Source: Nitrospirota bacterium | GTDB taxonomy: Bacteria; Nitrospirota; Thermodesulfovibrionia; UBA6902 | DNA: 43,621 nucleotides | Assembly: GCA_016222905.1 (NCBI GenBank) | Contig: JACRPZ010000034.1 | Location: 1-43,621 of the forward strand | Direction of reading: 5' to 3' | Shown: in pieces, positions 42,374-43,621 of the stretch | How positions within the stretch are numbered: the first letter of the stretch is position 1 | How the letters are laid out: each line of letters opens with the position of its first letter | Program-made: the position numbers and the translations under genes | The notes under the pieces: model-generated | What the model saw: only the letters and a program-made list of their open reading frames with translations | Database searches by the model: none | Told to the model about the DNA's origin: nothing

Positions 42374-43621
42374 ATGGCAAAGCAAAAATTTGAGAGGTCT
42401 AAGCCGCACGTAAACGTGGGAACGATAGGGCACGTAGACCATGGGAAGACATCACTGACAGCAGCAATAACCAAATACCTGTCATTCAAAGGATTAGCGT
42501 CATACCGGGCAGCAATAACCAAATACCTGTCATTCAAAGGATTAGCGTCATACCGGGCATACGATTCAATAGACAATGCCCCTGAAGAGAAGGCCAGAGG
42601 GATAACCATAGCAACAGCGCATGTAGAGTACGAGACAGACAACCGGCACTATGCGCACGTAGACTGTCCGGGGCACGCGGACTATATAAAGAACATGATA
42701 ACCGGGGCAGCGCAGATGGACGGAGCCATACTCGTAGTATCAGCGGCAGACGGGCCCATGCCCCAGACAAGAGAGCACATACTGCTTGCGAGACAGGTAG
42801 GAGTGCCCAGCATAGTGGTCTTCATGAACAAAACAGACCAGGTAGATGATCCTGAGCTTCTGGATTTAGTAGAGATGGAGATAAGAGAACTCCTGAGCAA
42901 ATACGAATATCCCGGAGATGAGATACCGATAATAAAAGGCTCGGCGTTGAAAGCCATAGAGAGCAGCAGCAAAGAGATGGGAGCAGAAGAATACAAGTGC
43001 CTGGGAGAGCTTTTAGCAGCGCTTGACGCCTATATACCTCAGCCCAAGAGAGACACAGACAAGCCGTTCTTAATGCCCATAGAAGACGTCTTCACAATAT
43101 CCGGAAGAGGCACAGTAGTGACAGGCAGGATAGAGAGAGGGATAGTCAAAGTAGGCGAAGAAGTAGAGATAGTGGGAATAAGAGACACAACCAAGACTGT
43201 AGCGACCGGAGTAGAGATGTTCAGGAAGCTGCTGGACGAAGGCAGGGCAGGAGACAACGTAGGAGTGCTGCTTAGGGGGACTGCAAAAGAGGACGTAGAG
43301 AGGGGCATGGTGCTTGCGAAGCCCGGCAGCATAACACCGCACAAGAAGTTCAAGGGCGAAGTATATATATTGACAAAAGAAGAAGGCGGGAGGCACACAC
43401 CGTTCTTCAATGGATACAGGCCTCAGTTTTACTTCAGGACAACAGACGTTACGGGAGTTGCGAAGCTTCAGGAGGGGGTAGAGATGGTAATGCCCGGGGA
43501 CAACGTGACAATGGAGATAGAGCTGATAATGCCGATAGCGATGGAGAAGGAGCTGAGATTTGCAGTGAGGGAAGGCGGCAGGACAGTAGGAGCAGGTGTT
43601 GTTACTGAGGTTATTGAATAA
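42374..43621 (+). CDS. tuf: Elongation factor Tu with a 16-residue internal tandem duplication
   Basis: EF-Tu delivers aminoacyl-tRNA to the ribosome. The frame is open for 415 residues, against about 394-400 for the family; the excess is a duplication of residues 30-45 as 46-61 ([16 protein letters not shown]). The G1 motif GHVDHGKTS, switch I threonine region [27 protein letters not shown] and domains II and III are otherwise intact to the stop at the last base of the window. The duplication lies between the P-loop helix and switch I. Ribosome site GGGGGAGG is strong. Codon use is peculiar: by my count 28 of 29 isoleucines are ATA, with heavy use of AGA, AGG and GTA. Either a real variant or an assembly artefact. 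Confidence 0.95.
   Translation: MAKQKFERSKPHVNVGTIGHVDHGKTSLTAAITKYLSFKGLASYRAAITKYLSFKGLASYRAYDSIDNAPEEKARGITIATAHVEYETDNRHYAHVDCPGHADYIKNMITGAAQMDGAILVVSAADGPMPQTREHILLARQVGVPSIVVFMNKTDQVDDPELLDLVEMEIRELLSKYEYPGDEIPIIKGSALKAIESSSKEMGAEEYKCLGELLAALDAYIPQPKRDTDKPFLMPIEDVFTISGRGTVVTGRIERGIVKVGEEVEIVGIRDTTKTVATGVEMFRKLLDEGRAGDNVGVLLRGTAKEDVERGMVLAKPGSITPHKKFKGEVYILTKEEGGRHTPFFNGYRPQFYFRTTDVTGVAKLQEGVEMVMPGDNVTMEIELIMPIAMEKELRFAVREGGRTVGAGVVTEVIE
42461..42556 (+). repeat. Perfect 48-bp tandem duplication inside tuf
   Basis: Bases 42461-42508 are repeated without a mismatch as 42509-42556, and the next three bases (GCA) also match the repeat start. The length is a multiple of three, so the frame stays open. 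Removing one copy restores a normal EF-Tu alignment. Confidence 0.97.

Noticed and set aside
42238-42642. Minus-strand frame containing a visible peptide repeat
   Set aside because: The repeat is only the antisense image of the 48-bp tuf duplication.

Overview
The window looks like a chromosomal segment of a Gram-negative, deep-branching bacterium. An outer membrane is implied by an Mla-type lipid transporter, EnvC-FtsEX, and O-antigen or exopolysaccharide genes. Gene content, moderate-to-low GC and protein style suggest Nitrospirota (Thermodesulfovibrionia-like) or a related lineage. That placement is an impression from the sequence and was not computed.

Layout. (1) 1-370: the left edge appears to be the end of an insertion sequence whose transposase starts at base 27 and runs off the window; then tRNA-Pro(GGG) and a strong intrinsic terminator. 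(2) 380-6629, plus strand: rimP-nusA-recG, a palindromic repeat, a small coiled-coil protein, a prepilin peptidase and a PAS histidine kinase. (3) 6653-9364, minus strand: a visibly GC-richer mlaE-mlaF-mlaD block that looks imported. (4) 9460-13503: a NifS-like cysteine desulfurase divergent from an FmdB-type zinc ribbon protein, a TIM-barrel protein and a DEAD-box RNA helicase. (5) 13542-16219, minus strand: an accessory patch with a PilZ protein, a BamE-like exported protein, a nucleotide-hydrolase (TIR/deoxyribosyltransferase-like) protein with an unusual C-terminal domain, a gene remnant, and tRNA-Arg(CCT) and tRNA-Pro(CGG). (6) 16344-22290, minus strand: a compact operon of split transketolase, ftsE, ftsX, envC and a ctp protease, with a recognisable promoter and terminator. 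(7) 22635-39227: an AT-rich polysaccharide locus with a radical SAM enzyme, galE, an initiating phosphoglycosyltransferase, two Wzy/WaaL-type proteins (one with a long TPR tail), two GT39-type membrane glycosyltransferases, GT2 and GT4 enzymes, two tandem SGNH hydrolases and a YwiC-like membrane protein. (8) 39251-43621: the str operon rpsL-rpsG-fusA-tuf behind its own near-consensus promoter.

The most striking observations are a perfect 48-bp in-frame tandem duplication in tuf, placed just after the P-loop helix of EF-Tu, and the protein at 14819-15724. That protein joins a TIR/deoxyribosyltransferase-like domain to what looks like a DnaX/DnaA-N-type C-terminal fold, and sits beside tRNA genes and gene debris. 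The first could be an assembly error or a real change to an essential protein. The second is a candidate defence or nucleotide-signalling effector. No CRISPR array, rRNA or prophage structural gene was seen.
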